This document shows, piece by piece, positions 31,252 to 41,744 of a stretch of 64,000 nt of DNA. Source of the stretch: Trypanosoma brucei gambiense DAL972 (lineage: Eukaryota > Euglenozoa > Kinetoplastea > Trypanosomatida > Trypanosomatidae). The stretch spans positions 1,984,001 to 2,048,000 of the forward strand of contig NC_026741.1 in NCBI RefSeq assembly GCF_000210295.1, given 5' to 3'. Within the stretch, counting starts at the first letter, position 1; every line of letters begins with the position of its first letter. The notes beneath the pieces were generated by a model. The model ran no database searches and was not told the origin of the DNA. It worked only from the letters and a program-made list of their open reading frames with translations. Position numbers and translations under genes: made by a program.

Positions 31252-33720
31252 ATGGGAGCACTGCCGAGCAGGGAAACACAACACCGCGGTTTGTATAGCC
31301 ATCGTCATGGGCGCAATAGGCGGAGTGAAGTTATTTTAGTTCCTCTTACCAGTGAGTTCTTTCCGAGTGAGAGCTGCCCTCTTTTTACGCATTTATTCCA
31401 GGCGAAGCACCACCGCACCGCCAAATATTACTATCGAGCAACACGCCCCGCCGACACGGATTGGGAATCCGATTATTATTGTCAAACGACCGCCCACGTC
31501 CGTAATATCAACATAACTGATTCAGATGATTCCGCAAAGGTCGGACACTTTGAGACATTCTTCACGGATGATATCTCAGGACTATATCACAGACTCGTGC
31601 GCGAGACCGAGTACTGCATGTGTGAAACGGATGAGGAGCTTCGGACACGATACGAAGAGCAGATCCGCCAGCAGCAGCACCATCAGCGAAAGCAGCGACT
31701 GCAAAGACCGGAGAAATCAAGGGATTATGGGACTGCTGGTGGCCGCTCGTACGAGGAATATTTTGGATTTGCTTCCGGCGCTTACACCAGTGGCTACACT
31801 GATGCTTTGGCCTTCATGAAGGGAAGGGAGCAGCACACGCACCGCAATGCGTGTGGTACGCATGTAACTTCATCGAGTGCCTATTACCTTCGTCCTATTC
31901 CATGTGCAATTGTGTCGCGGTCTGAGGCACACAAATCTGCATCTGAGACTGGGGTTGAGTTCCTTGGTTCAACGGTTAAGGTGCTCGGTATGTTTGGGCT
32001 TCTTCCCTCCATAATCCCAGTGACTGTGCATGGCGAAGTGATGGAGCAGCATATGCTGAAGGCCACAATGTTCGTTGACAAGGATGTCGGCGACCAGATA
32101 TTGGGTAACGTAGTGATGCTTGCTGTCCACATGTACGTCCGACAATGTATTGAGGCCCGTATCCGAGCTCCATACATTCCAATGGTTCCCATGATTCTTC
32201 GGACACCCATATCAAACATCCCGATGCTACAGTTTGTGCGGGAGATGCGAGTGCGTCTTCGTGGCTTGTTGGAAGGCGGTGCACCGCGCCGGGGCGGAGG
32301 AGCGGGAAGACGTGTGGGTTCATTCCACGGCACTGAGGGAACTCGCGAGGCGGTGGAGGCATCTTCCCGTTGTGAGGCAGATATACTGTACCTTTTTGAA
32401 GAGGATGTACCCAATGCCATTTCTGCCCACCAACTTTTCCTTGATCCGGTGGAGGCACAGTCACTAAGGCTCCACCCGGCACAGAACACCAATTCTGATG
32501 GCACCATTCCGATTCTCCTCATGTCGGGCGTGAATGTGCAGGCGGCACCACTAACACATCCCTCCGTTACGAGTATGTCACATGTGCGCGTCCCGCCGTG
32601 GGCGCTTGAAGGCGCCTCCGACTCTGCAGGCGGTGGACCATCTGAAGCGTCCCCGCAGCGTGAAGCCTTCCAGGCCACGTCGCTTTTGGCAACACGACGG
32701 AACCGCTTCCGCATTTGGGTGGAAGGTGGTCGGCTGTGCATTTGGGCGAGTGCCGCGTACGCTCGGCGGGGGTGTCTTATGCTCGCTCAGAAGCTTACAC
32801 AGACGGTTGACAATAATCTTTTGCCAGTACCACGCCCGTGGAATTACCGTGGTCTTTTGCGCGGTGGTATGCCAATGCCGGAGCCAGAGCTCGCCAATGA
32901 TGTGTTCATTGTGGCTGAGGACATGCCGAGTATGGGGCTTTATCAGGGTGACGTTCTCCGTTGCAGCACTCCCGTGGAGATCGCTGATCAGCAACAACGG
33001 CTGTCACTGCACGGAACATCCGCAACATCTTCGTCCACGTTACTCGAGGCGATATGTGTGCATAGCAAGAAAAGTGTGACCAGCGCCTCCACACCTATGG
33101 AACCGACGACACCCGGTGGGCAGCAAAAAAGTCAGGAGAGTTTTGCAGGCAGTCACCCCACTAATTTACTCCTACAGGATCCGGGCGAGGCCCCACCGAA
33201 TGCCTTCTGGGTGTGCATTCCTTTCGACCGCGACTGTGTGAGTGCGGGACCTAATGAAAGACGGCAACAACAACATCAACTGGACACTGTGTCCCATCGG
33301 GCAACCAATGTGGAAGAGGTTCTTCTCTCGTGGATCAAAATAATTTCACTCAAGACCCGCGAAGCCAGTGAGGAGGATGTGTATTGGGTGCGTGACCCCA
33401 CAACCGGAGCGCCACTCCGGGTGGATCGCTACGTTATACGCCGTGTGGAGCATGATGGCATGCGTTATTTCATTGGTGTCACCCCGCGCTTTGTTGGGCA
33501 ACAGCGCCGATTGGAGAGAATGTTGGAAGACATCAAAGCTCAAGATGCGGGAAGTCCGGATTTGGACGTGGAGCGGGAGGGGTTTCACATGTCGCCCACA
33601 CACGCTGGCACAGCTTTGGAGGGTAATGATGACGGCAGTGAAGACGATGATGCAGATGATGGATGCGCTGCCATGGCGCAGATGCTCAGCGGGCAGTCAA
33701 ATATATTTTACAGGGAATAG
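31252..33720 (+). CDS. Putative N-myristoylated paralogue C
   Basis: 822 residues, starting MGALPSRETQHRGLY (N-myristoylation context Gly2, Ser6). The frame can be read eight codons further upstream, but that would remove the conserved N-terminus. Colinear family blocks: VILVPLTSEFFPSESCPLF (residue 27), LYHRLVRETEY...TDEELR (111), PIPCAIV (215), STVKVLGMFGLLP (240), MFVDKDVGDQ...AVHMYVRQCIEA (273-302), ISNIPMLQFVREMRVRL (320), FRIWVEGGRLCIW (486), WNYRGLLRGG...LYQGDVLRC (530-571) and NVEEVLLSWI...GMRYFIGVTPRFVG (686-748). His/Gln-rich (about 145-160) and Gly-rich (about 343-353) insertions sit between blocks, and the C-terminus is acidic. It is most like paralogue B at the N-terminus and like A in the 'ITP/VTP' end block. 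No known domain; function unknown. Confidence 0.9.
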   Translation: MGALPSRETQHRGLYSHRHGRNRRSEVILVPLTSEFFPSESCPLFTHLFQAKHHRTAKYYYRATRPADTDWESDYYCQTTAHVRNINITDSDDSAKVGHFETFFTDDISGLYHRLVRETEYCMCETDEELRTRYEEQIRQQQHHQRKQRLQRPEKSRDYGTAGGRSYEEYFGFASGAYTSGYTDALAFMKGREQHTHRNACGTHVTSSSAYYLRPIPCAIVSRSEAHKSASETGVEFLGSTVKVLGMFGLLPSIIPVTVHGEVMEQHMLKATMFVDKDVGDQILGNVVMLAVHMYVRQCIEARIRAPYIPMVPMILRTPISNIPMLQFVREMRVRLRGLLEGGAPRRGGGAGRRVGSFHGTEGTREAVEASSRCEADILYLFEEDVPNAISAHQLFLDPVEAQSLRLHPAQNTNSDGTIPILLMSGVNVQAAPLTHPSVTSMSHVRVPPWALEGASDSAGGGPSEASPQREAFQATSLLATRRNRFRIWVEGGRLCIWASAAYARRGCLMLAQKLTQTVDNNLLPVPRPWNYRGLLRGGMPMPEPELANDVFIVAEDMPSMGLYQGDVLRCSTPVEIADQQQRLSLHGTSATSSSTLLEAICVHSKKSVTSASTPMEPTTPGGQQKSQESFAGSHPTNLLLQDPGEAPPNAFWVCIPFDRDCVSAGPNERRQQQHQLDTVSHRATNVEEVLLSWIKIISLKTREASEEDVYWVRDPTTGAPLRVDRYVIRRVEHDGMRYFIGVTPRFVGQQRRLERMLEDIKAQDAGSPDLDVEREGFHMSPTHAGTALEGNDDGSEDDDADDGCAAMAQMLSGQSNIFYRE

Positions 33721-35647
33721 CGCGGAGGTGGTGCTGGAGTGAATGAGAGCTCCTGCAGCTGTTGTTGTTACTTATTACCGCCACAATCGATATTAATGTA
33801 CCGCCGCTTCCCGCGGGACCTCCTTTTTTTTTTTCTTCCCTTAACGTGTGAAAGCAGTTTTTTGTTGATATTTCTGCATATGGAGCCGACTCTTTCTACT
33901 TTTTCTTTTCGTTTTTCAAAAAAAAAAATATTCTTCGCTTTCTCACTTATATTCACTTACTGTCAGTAATACTTATGTGGGGGTTCTTTCTTTTTTCTTT
34001 TTTAAACATGTTTAACCGTGCGTAGTTGCGGGACTTCCAGTTCGCGTGTTCAGTGAAGGATATTGCGACAAAAGACGCACCAAACACTACGAAGTCAGCA
34101 ACGAGCAAATGTACCGTAAAAAAAAAAATATGTGTAAACATGTAAATGTCGAATATCAATAATAATAATAATAATTTATTAAAGACACCATCGACAATCA
34201 TTCACAACAGCAACAGGCAAGGCAGAATGGCTGAGAAGAAAATCATAACATGTTACTAATGAAAAAAAAAAGGACCAATGTGATTTAAACTCTTCTTCAT
34301 GCCGGTGGAATCAATATGAGCTGTGGTGACGGTAGCCTAAATTGCTCACATCAAAGCTTAAGGAAGGAAAAATCAGTCTTTAACTTGGGTGATGGTCGCG
34401 GATGTTTATTGGACATTTTGTTTTTGCCTTTGTTTCAAGGGGGTGTGGGACATATATTTTTGTATTCAACATTACATATCATTCTTTTTGCTTTTGCTTT
34501 TGCTTTGCTCTGCTTTGCTTTGCTTTGCTCTGCTTTGATTTGCTTTGCTTTGATTTGCTTTGCTTTGGTTTGATTTTCCCTTTTCTCTTTTCTCTTTTCT
34601 CTTTAGTATCTGTTGTAATGATTCTTTCTCCTTTCTTTTAACATTTACTTACTGCACTTACTCTTTGCTTTATCAGTTGTTTCCATTCGCCGTTTTGTGC
34701 AACTGCATTTCTGTTATTGTGAAGCATGGGATTTATTCCTCTCCACATGTGTAAATCACATTTCATTTTACCTTCCCTCTTTTTCTCTTCTCTTCTGTTT
34801 TTTCTTTTCCTCCCTCCCTTCCATCCTCCGTTTTTTTCTTTTTGAAGGTTCAGTAGAAAAACGGTAGAAGTAAAGGATGTTGGCATGACTAGCGCGTTAT
34901 TGCGTGGGTGAATGGACCGTAATGCTTTAAGTGGCGTTGTTTTGAAGGGTTTCACTTCATCTAATCTTTTCCTTACCAGAGTTTTGATGAATAGGGAAGT
35001 GGCCGCGCGTATTTGTGAGGGCCTACGTTGTGTTCTTTTTGTTTGAGATCAGAGACTTTACATATCTATTTAAGGACTTGTATGGTTAGTTATACCTTCG
35101 CTTTCTGCCGGTACATTAATGCTTCCACACTTCCCCCGTTGGTTTTTTTACTCCTTTCTTTTGGGCTTGAGACCGATGCGTGGTTAATCCGTTGCGTAGT
35201 GAGGGTGAAATAGCGACTTGATATGATGCCCTTGAATTATCTCGTTGGTTTAATGCAGGTCCTTCCCCTTCTCTACCTTAATGTACGAGCACCGGTTGTG
35301 CGTATACTCCACTGCTATTGCCGAACTGGTAGAAGCATATAAAATAAATCTATAATAACGCTATCTCTTCATATAATTCAACTGCTCCCGTCTCTCATCT
35401 CGGTTCTTATTTGTGGTATGTCTTTCACACGTGTTCTGTTTGATTGGCTGTATATGAAAATAAAAACCACAAAATAAGGCAGGATTGAAAGTGCTAGAAA
35501 CAAACGAGCAAACAGCCTAAACACCAGCAAGAGCAACCACATAGGCAAACCTGTGAAAAAGAAATATAGAACTCTGGCCTAGTGTGAACGGTTTGTTCTA
35601 AATAAAAAAGTAGCATACAGTAGAAGCAAATAAAATAATTAGGGATT
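33721..35647. other. Spacer between paralogue C and the LSD1 zinc-finger gene
   Basis: T-rich presumed 3' UTR with (AAT)n at about 34157-34175. The LSD1 gene has a pyrimidine-rich stretch at about 35363-35415, with the first clear AG downstream at 35477-35478, implying a 169-nt 5' UTR. No other gene is supported. Confidence 0.5.
34485..34575 (+). repeat. Imperfect TTTGC pentanucleotide repeat
   Basis: About 18 units of TTTGC with TCTGC, TTTGA and TTTGG variants, in the presumed 3' UTR or intergenic DNA after paralogue C. TCTTT-type repeats follow to about 34600. Confidence 0.85.
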
Positions 35648-36013
35648 ATGCCTCCTGCCCCGCGCTGCACGGGACAAATTATTTGCCAGAGTTGTCAAGT
35701 AACCCTCGCGTATCCCATCGGGGCCCCTTCCGTCCGCTGCCCGCTTTGTGCCTCCGTGACGCCCGTGAGGCAATTCAGCGTTTCATGTGTTCAATGCCGC
35801 AGTGTACTCATCTTACCACAAAACACCAGCCTTGCCATGTGCCCTCGATGCCGTGCAGTCATGAGTATTCCCGCATGTATACGCGACGGGCAGTCGAGTT
35901 TGTTTCCTCCGAAGGAATGTGTTTATATTGAGCGACCAATTAAAAGCGAGGCGTCACGGGCTCCGCCGCGTATTGCCGTTGGAACGAAACTCGACGATGA
36001 TGATGATCTGTAA
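35648..36013 (+). CDS. LSD1-type zinc-ribbon protein, 121 residues
   Basis: Two CxxC...CxxC modules are visible. The first, C13-x2-C16 ... C31-x2-C34, contains CQSCQVTLAYPIGAPSVRC and matches the LSD1 zinc-finger consensus C-x2-C-R-x2-L-x-Y-P-x-G-A-x2-V-x-C-x2-C almost perfectly. The second, C47-x2-C50 ... C65-x2-C68, is a degenerate copy (LILPQNTS instead of LxYPxGAxS). A short tail with Pro/Arg and a C-terminal run of five Asp follows. In plants LSD1-type fingers regulate cell death and bind metacaspases, among other roles; in trypanosomatids the role of such small proteins is not known to me. The first Cys (C7) could belong to an extra half-module. The ATG at 35648 is the only good start. 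Confidence 0.85.
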   Translation: MPPAPRCTGQIICQSCQVTLAYPIGAPSVRCPLCASVTPVRQFSVSCVQCRSVLILPQNTSLAMCPRCRAVMSIPACIRDGQSSLFPPKECVYIERPIKSEASRAPPRIAVGTKLDDDDDL

Positions 36014-36064
36014 CGTAAGCACTGCGGTGTGTGATCTTATTTGTGCGTGCGTGCATATATATAA

Positions 36065-36098
<34 letters not shown>

Positions 36099-36279
36099 TT
36101 ATTTATTTATACATATAGAACCATGTACATATACATGTATGTGTTTCTATATGTATTGTGTTGGTGTACTAGAGTGTAACAGAAGAGTAAATATTGGGCG
36201 TTGTCACCGTTCAAATATAGTAGTGGACCTGCGGGACATATACGCTTTTGGTGATTGTGACTTGTGATGTTGCGGCACA

Positions 36280-36310
<31 letters not shown>

Positions 36311-38130
36311 CTTTAAAAAAAGTATTTCTACTTACCTACTCAACCAGCCTCTGCATTCCCCTTCTTTCAGTCCACATTCTATTCTACTTTTTCTCTTTTT
36401 TCCTTTTTTTTTTTTTCGTCCCCCCTTCTTTCTTATGTTTATATAAACGTGTACTTTTTCTTTTCTTTTTGTTTCGGTGCCAGATGGAGATACAGCAACA
36501 GTTGCTTCCGTGCGACATTTGCCGTGCACATCACTTGTCCACATCTTTTTTGTTTTAGTTTGGTTGCAGGTTTTCTTTTTTAAATTTTACACGGTTGTGA
36601 ACGGACGAAAATGAAGATATATAAAAAAAAGAAAGGAGGTTTTTTTTTTTGTTTGCTCTATTGCCTATGATTGAACGAGGCCAGTGAGAGGATGAATTGA
36701 GTGCTAAATGTTGTTGCATTTGTGTAGTGATGAAATACGGTGGGGTGTGTAAAGAGGAATGAGGGCACGTGATATTGTGTGTGTGTGTGTGGATATATAT
36801 ATATATATATATATATGGGTGAAGTAAGGCAAAATAAATTAAAATGTTTTTTTTTTTTTAAGAAAAAGAAAGAAGGTGGAAAAAAAAAAAGAAAAGAACA
36901 TGGTAAAGCGATCAGAGGCGTTTTTAAATATTTATTTTTGCACAGTTTTGGAGGTTCATCAGCTGTGAGAGTAACGGCAGCAAAGGTGATGATATTGTAT
37001 GACCGTGACCCAATTTAACACAAGCACGTGGGATATAGTTTTGAGCTGATAAGTTTCATAAACAATATTGCATGTTGGATTATAAATTCAACGGTGCATG
37101 CCGAGGTGACCCCAAAGAGGCGTAGAAAGAAGGATTCGGGCGGAACAAAAAGAAAATATACGGTCCCAAAATAAATAAACACATATTTATATGATTGTGC
37201 ATTGTGACCACTAATGCTCCTTGTTTTTGTCCTTTTATTCACTGTTCGCATTTTCCCCCTCCTTTCCCAAAGGGTCTTTATAGTCACGAATCCTTTGGTC
37301 ATATATTGCATTTCTTCCGCCTAAAGTAAGTGGGGTACTTTTAGGACAAATAATGCCTTCCCCATATACATATATATATATATATATACATATGTATATG
37401 TATATGACTCAGTACTTTACTGGGTTGTGCTGTCGTTTTTTGAAATATTGAGACGTTTCTTTCCCCTTTTTTTCTTTTTTACCACACCCCTCTACCCCAC
37501 ACATTTTGAAGGTGAAAGAGATTTGCGAATCACAAGCTTCTGCTTTTCATTCCTTAGCTCTAGTAACTTTTCTGCCCATCATTCACTTGCTTTCATTCAA
37601 TTGTTTGAATGATTATTTGTCCACTTTTTGTTAACGTTTCTTTTCTTCCCCTCTCCCTCATCTTCGTACACCCTTTTTTCTCTCCTCTTCCTTTTCATCT
37701 TCAAACAAACAAACAAACGAACGAACAATAAATAAATCAATAAATAAATAAAAGCCAGCAGTGGAGATCGCAGGGGTGCAGAAGCAGCAGCAGCAACAGC
37801 AACAGCAACACGACATTAGGAGAAGAGGCGAACATACAATAGTGCACGGGGAAGTGGTGGTGGTGGTGGTGGTGGGACAGAAAAATTTACTCGTGTGTAT
37901 AATTGTTACGTGTGAGGGTGTTTTCTTTTTTTTTTTTTTTTACAGAGCATTAGTGTTTTTTATACACCCGCATTTTTATTTCTCCCCCTTCGTTTTTGCT
38001 GCTTTGGTGGGCAAGGAGAGGAGGAACTGAGGGCAAATACGGTTAACGAAAACGAGTGTAAGAGAGTCTCCGCCGTTTTTTTTTTGTCCATCACTGCCAC
38101 GTCTCCGGTGCCTTGATTGACGTCCCCAAC
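36014..38130. other. AT-rich spacer with several (TA)n tracts
   Basis: (TA)n runs lie at about 36072-36098, 36283-36310, 36791-36815 and 37371-37388, an (AAAT/CAAA)n region at 37705-37752, a CAG/CAA stretch at 37783-37809, a (GGT)n run at 37855-37874 and a T18 run at about 37924-37942. No gene is supported; the frame at 37761-38030 spans these repeats. Confidence 0.55.
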
Positions 38131-38132
38131 AG
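38131..38132 (+). promoter_or_regulatory. Candidate spliced-leader acceptor AG for the SPRY/coiled-coil gene
   Basis: A T10 tract at about 38075-38086 and CCATCACTGCCACGTCTCC precede CCCCAACAG at 38124-38132. The ATG at 38160 lies 27 bases downstream. Confidence 0.45.
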
Positions 38133-38159
38133 CGTTTCCGAACAAAACAGCGTGTGCGC

Positions 38160-41100
38160 ATGTCAACACCAATTGGTTCTCGCAGTCGTACGCATAGCAT
38201 CCGAAGGGAGTCTGCTGCATCTTTACCACATAGTACTACGTGTAGTAGTGATAGTACCAGTCCCCCACGCGCGGTGCCTACAGACGGAACTGTGATGTGG
38301 TCGGGGAGTGACAGAACTATGATAGGTAATGAAGTTGCTGTTGGAGATGTAAGTGCTTGTAGTGGTGACAGTTGTAAAAAAAGCGGTGGGGATCGTTCTT
38401 TTGCCTCATACGCCAGGGGCACCAGTTACGTTGACTGCTCGGGGATTGGCGCTGTTGCAAAACGATCTTGCGTGGAGGAGGAGGCTTTCCAACGCGGCCG
38501 GATTTACCTTCAGCAACTAGAATCGTGGAAGAACCTCCGTGTGCAGGCCCTGCAAGAACAACCGGGGAGTCTCGCCTGTAGCCGTTCCGCTTCACTGCGG
38601 AGCCTCAGTACTGCGACACGGCAAGAGGTCGTGCTTTTTAGCCCACCTCGACGACAGCGTCAGCAACAACTCCTCTCAACAAGTCCCCAACTGCAGCAGG
38701 AGGCCACATCACCACAGCCACAACCACAGCCGCAACTGTCACCACCGCCGTCACCGGCTAAACAAGCGCAACCCCAGCTAGCGCGGCCACAATTACAGCA
38801 GCAGTCGCAGTCGCAGTCGCAGTCGCAGTCGCCACAGTTATCACAACCGCAGAGACCTTTCAATAGCAGGCGCCCGGGCGACTCGGAGTGGGGTGGAGCG
38901 CATCTACTCGAGAAGTATTACGAAGGTGAGGTGCGGCGAGTGGCACAACGCGGGCAAAGGTTGCAGGAACGTGAGTGGCGTCTGATGGAGCGGCAGTTGC
39001 AAGATGCCCGAGCAGCAGAGACTCGGGCAGTTGAAGAGGCTCGAGCCACAGCGGAACGAGTGCGGGGTCTGGAGGGGCAGTTACACGCAGCTCAGCAGGC
39101 GCTCGCGGGTGTGTCCGCTTCAGGTCGCGAAGCGCTAGAGGACTTACAGCTGCGTGATCGGCAGGTGGAGGTGCTTTCCATTGAAGTGGAGCGGCTGCGG
39201 ATGGAGAACATGACTATTGCTGTGGAGCGCCGGAAGGTTGAGTCTCTCATGAAGGAGCGTGTTGGGGAGTTGGAGGCCGCAGCGGAAGCTAGTAAGCAAA
39301 CCGAGGCGACACTGGCTGCCCGCCTGCAGGAGGCACAATACGAACTGAGCGGTCATCACCAGGTGCTGAGAGAGCGGGATGAAGCTCTCTGTCGTGAGTC
39401 ACAAAGTCATCAACTTGTAGAAGAGCGGGTTGCAGAGATGGAACGCCAGCTTAAAGAGGCAACGAGCTTGGTGGATGGTGAGCGACAAGAGGCCAGGAGA
39501 CAGGCAAAGAGGCAGGCGAAGGCGCTTCAGCAGTCTCAGGCCAGGTGTGAAGAGCTTCAGCGTCGTTACAAGCAAAAGGAGCGCGAACTCACAGAGCAGG
39601 CGGAACGCTACGAAGAAATTCTCGCGGCACGAGATGCCTCCGCCGCTTCGACCACCGCTCAGATAGAAAAGGAAGTCGACGGTTACAGACGGCAATACCG
39701 AGAGCTCCAGCAACAGTTGCTTCAAGAACGTGTTACCATGGCCGCAGTTGCCGAGACGCAACGGGCCGAAGTGTTGAGGTTGCGTCGGACCTTAAATGCG
39801 TTGCAGGAGGAGTTGTTGTTAGAGGCAGAGGATAGTCGCGGAAGCTTGGCGGCCTCCCGAAAGCACTTGCAGGGAGAACTTGCACGGGGTCGGCAGGCAG
39901 AGGCACTTCTACGAGAAGCGAGCGCAGAGGTGGCAAGGCTGCGGACAACTGTTGCAGACTTGCGGCAGAAACAGCATGGATCGGAGGGAGTACTGCATGA
40001 TTCGCCAGCTCAACTCAGCCCCAAGCAAAAACAAACTAAAAAGCAGAGGCAGAAACAGCGGCAACGGGACGACCCACCACTCCCCGAAGATGAACCAGTT
40101 CCGTTGCCTGGTGACACCACGAGTTTGCTCTTAAACGAGTGTGACGACGTTAATAATGATGATAGGTCGACTCATCATCATGGTTCATACCACTGTAATG
40201 GTGGGGGGCATAACCCTCAACAGTTCCTGTTTCCTTGTAAAAAGGGTGACGATGGTGAGGAGCGATCTCCTAGTGTGCGCAATGGTACCGTGCCCCATGC
40301 AGTTGACAGGCCCAGTTCTTCGCTATCACGTGGTGAGCAGGAGAATGCGCAGGCGAACGGAGAAACTGCGCCGTCGCCGGAACCATCGTACACCTGCACG
40401 GAATCGGCGACATCAGATCTTGTTAAGTGCATAGAGGAGCGGTTGGAACCGCACCTGGCTGCGTTGCAGACAAAAGTAGTCGATGCGGTGAGTGCGCTCA
40501 CGTCTGCTGGGGGTTATGGAGTGCCAGAGGAGCAGCCCCAACAGCCACATGACGACAAGTACCAACTGACGCATTTAGTCAACTCGCCACCCACACGACG
40601 TGGCACAGCGCCACAAGTGGCAGATGCAGCTCTTACGCTGGGCTGCGTGGTGAAGCTCCTCGAAGCTGTATCCACGCTAAATGTAGTCTTGCCGTACTTC
40701 GAGTCTCTGTCCTATCAAGCAGCTGCCGACGGGGTGCTTCGTGGCATGGATAAGCGGTTGGTAGAGTGTTTGCAGCAACAGCAGCGGTTACTGCGGTTCG
40801 CCATGCAGAAAATAGATGAGGGACGAGGGCAAGGGGGGAGTCCTCCCGCGTCCAATGTGTTATCTGTTTCCAACGTTGCCGTTGGGGATCCGCTCATCCC
40901 TGCATTAACAGTGGCTTTGGAGGAGCGTCTCGAGACATTGTTAGCCATGGCTGACCTCAGCAACTGGGCGGGGGCTTCGTCAGACCCTGCGACGGTTTCT
41001 ACGCGCCCGCAGTTTGAAGAAACTGGCAACGCTTCGGTGTCCGCAGAGCCGATGGCGTTGAGGCAAGTGACTCCGTCGCCACGTGATGAGGATCACGCGT

Positions 41101-41744
41101 TGCAACAGCTCGGGCCGGCACAGTCGCCGTTATCGCCCCCCAGGCGGTCGCGCACTGGTGATGTGCGGTCTCGACACACTTTTGGCGCTGTGGGCGGCAG
41201 ACTTGAAGTGTCGGAAAGTGGCGCCGGCATCCGCCGATTGCCGCTGCCCTCTGTTGTTGACATCATATCTTGTTCAGCACTGGGTGCGCTTAATCACAAG
41301 AGCTTCTCGATGGATCATCGTGCAGCTCCAGCCAGCGCACTTTCATCATGCTCTCCGCCGTGTTTCACCTACACCATAAGAGCTGTTGCACCTTGCACTA
41401 ATCTTCTCGTGGGACTTTCTGACGCGCAGTTGCCCCTTGAGGTGTTTTCCCCGGCGCTGAACTCCTTGTCATACCCAAACTGTTATTTCCTTCACTTGGG
41501 TCGCGGGACGCTGTATTGCCCTCGGCTCTCCATGGCTGATGTGCCGTATCCTAGTTTTATGTGCTCAGGCCCCATACTCGTGGATGAGGAGGTTACGTGT
41601 GTTCTGGACGTGGCTGCCCGGACCATTCGGTTTGTGCGGAGTGGTGTGGACTGTGGCGTCGCCTTCAACGATGTGGAGGTTTCGCTTCCACTCTGTCCAG
41701 CGTTTGAGTTTGACTCGAGCGGTGGTGCCATTGAGTTCAGGTAA
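38160..41744 (+). CDS. Long coiled-coil protein with C-terminal SPRY-like domain
   Basis: 1194 residues from ATG 38160 (a GTG two codons upstream is ignored). Layout: a Ser-rich N-terminus; a Gln/Pro-rich stretch (about 155-230) with a CAGTCG-coded Gln-Ser run; a continuous heptad-rich coiled coil from about 247 to 604, rich in Glu, Arg, Gln and Ala; a basic Gln/Lys patch (KQKQTKKQRQKQRQR, about 623); a disordered acidic/His-rich linker; short helices at about 750-880; and a C-terminal domain from about 1037. In the last, FTYTIRA...NLLVGLSDAQ, an LHLGRGTLY strand, VTCVLDVAARTIRFVRSGVD and CGVAFNDVEVSLPLCPAF match the SPRY/B30.2 pattern (G.lLD...i.F..NG...G.AF). SPRY domains bind protein ligands; the coiled coil suggests dimerisation or a cytoskeletal scaffold. 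The partner is unknown. Confidence 0.85.
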   Translation: MSTPIGSRSRTHSIRRESAASLPHSTTCSSDSTSPPRAVPTDGTVMWSGSDRTMIGNEVAVGDVSACSGDSCKKSGGDRSFASYARGTSYVDCSGIGAVAKRSCVEEEAFQRGRIYLQQLESWKNLRVQALQEQPGSLACSRSASLRSLSTATRQEVVLFSPPRRQRQQQLLSTSPQLQQEATSPQPQPQPQLSPPPSPAKQAQPQLARPQLQQQSQSQSQSQSPQLSQPQRPFNSRRPGDSEWGGAHLLEKYYEGEVRRVAQRGQRLQEREWRLMERQLQDARAAETRAVEEARATAERVRGLEGQLHAAQQALAGVSASGREALEDLQLRDRQVEVLSIEVERLRMENMTIAVERRKVESLMKERVGELEAAAEASKQTEATLAARLQEAQYELSGHHQVLRERDEALCRESQSHQLVEERVAEMERQLKEATSLVDGERQEARRQAKRQAKALQQSQARCEELQRRYKQKERELTEQAERYEEILAARDASAASTTAQIEKEVDGYRRQYRELQQQLLQERVTMAAVAETQRAEVLRLRRTLNALQEELLLEAEDSRGSLAASRKHLQGELARGRQAEALLREASAEVARLRTTVADLRQKQHGSEGVLHDSPAQLSPKQKQTKKQRQKQRQRDDPPLPEDEPVPLPGDTTSLLLNECDDVNNDDRSTHHHGSYHCNGGGHNPQQFLFPCKKGDDGEERSPSVRNGTVPHAVDRPSSSLSRGEQENAQANGETAPSPEPSYTCTESATSDLVKCIEERLEPHLAALQTKVVDAVSALTSAGGYGVPEEQPQQPHDDKYQLTHLVNSPPTRRGTAPQVADAALTLGCVVKLLEAVSTLNVVLPYFESLSYQAAADGVLRGMDKRLVECLQQQQRLLRFAMQKIDEGRGQGGSPPASNVLSVSNVAVGDPLIPALTVALEERLETLLAMADLSNWAGASSDPATVSTRPQFEETGNASVSAEPMALRQVTPSPRDEDHALQQLGPAQSPLSPPRRSRTGDVRSRHTFGAVGGRLEVSESGAGIRRLPLPSVVDIISCSALGALNHKSFSMDHRAAPASALSSCSPPCFTYTIRAVAPCTNLLVGLSDAQLPLEVFSPALNSLSYPNCYFLHLGRGTLYCPRLSMADVPYPSFMCSGPILVDEEVTCVLDVAARTIRFVRSGVDCGVAFNDVEVSLPLCPAFEFDSSGGAIEFR

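Noticed and set aside
36279..36312. (TA)n tracts as possible CRISPR-like or phage repeats
   Set aside because: Plain dinucleotide repeats without spacers, in a eukaryotic genome.
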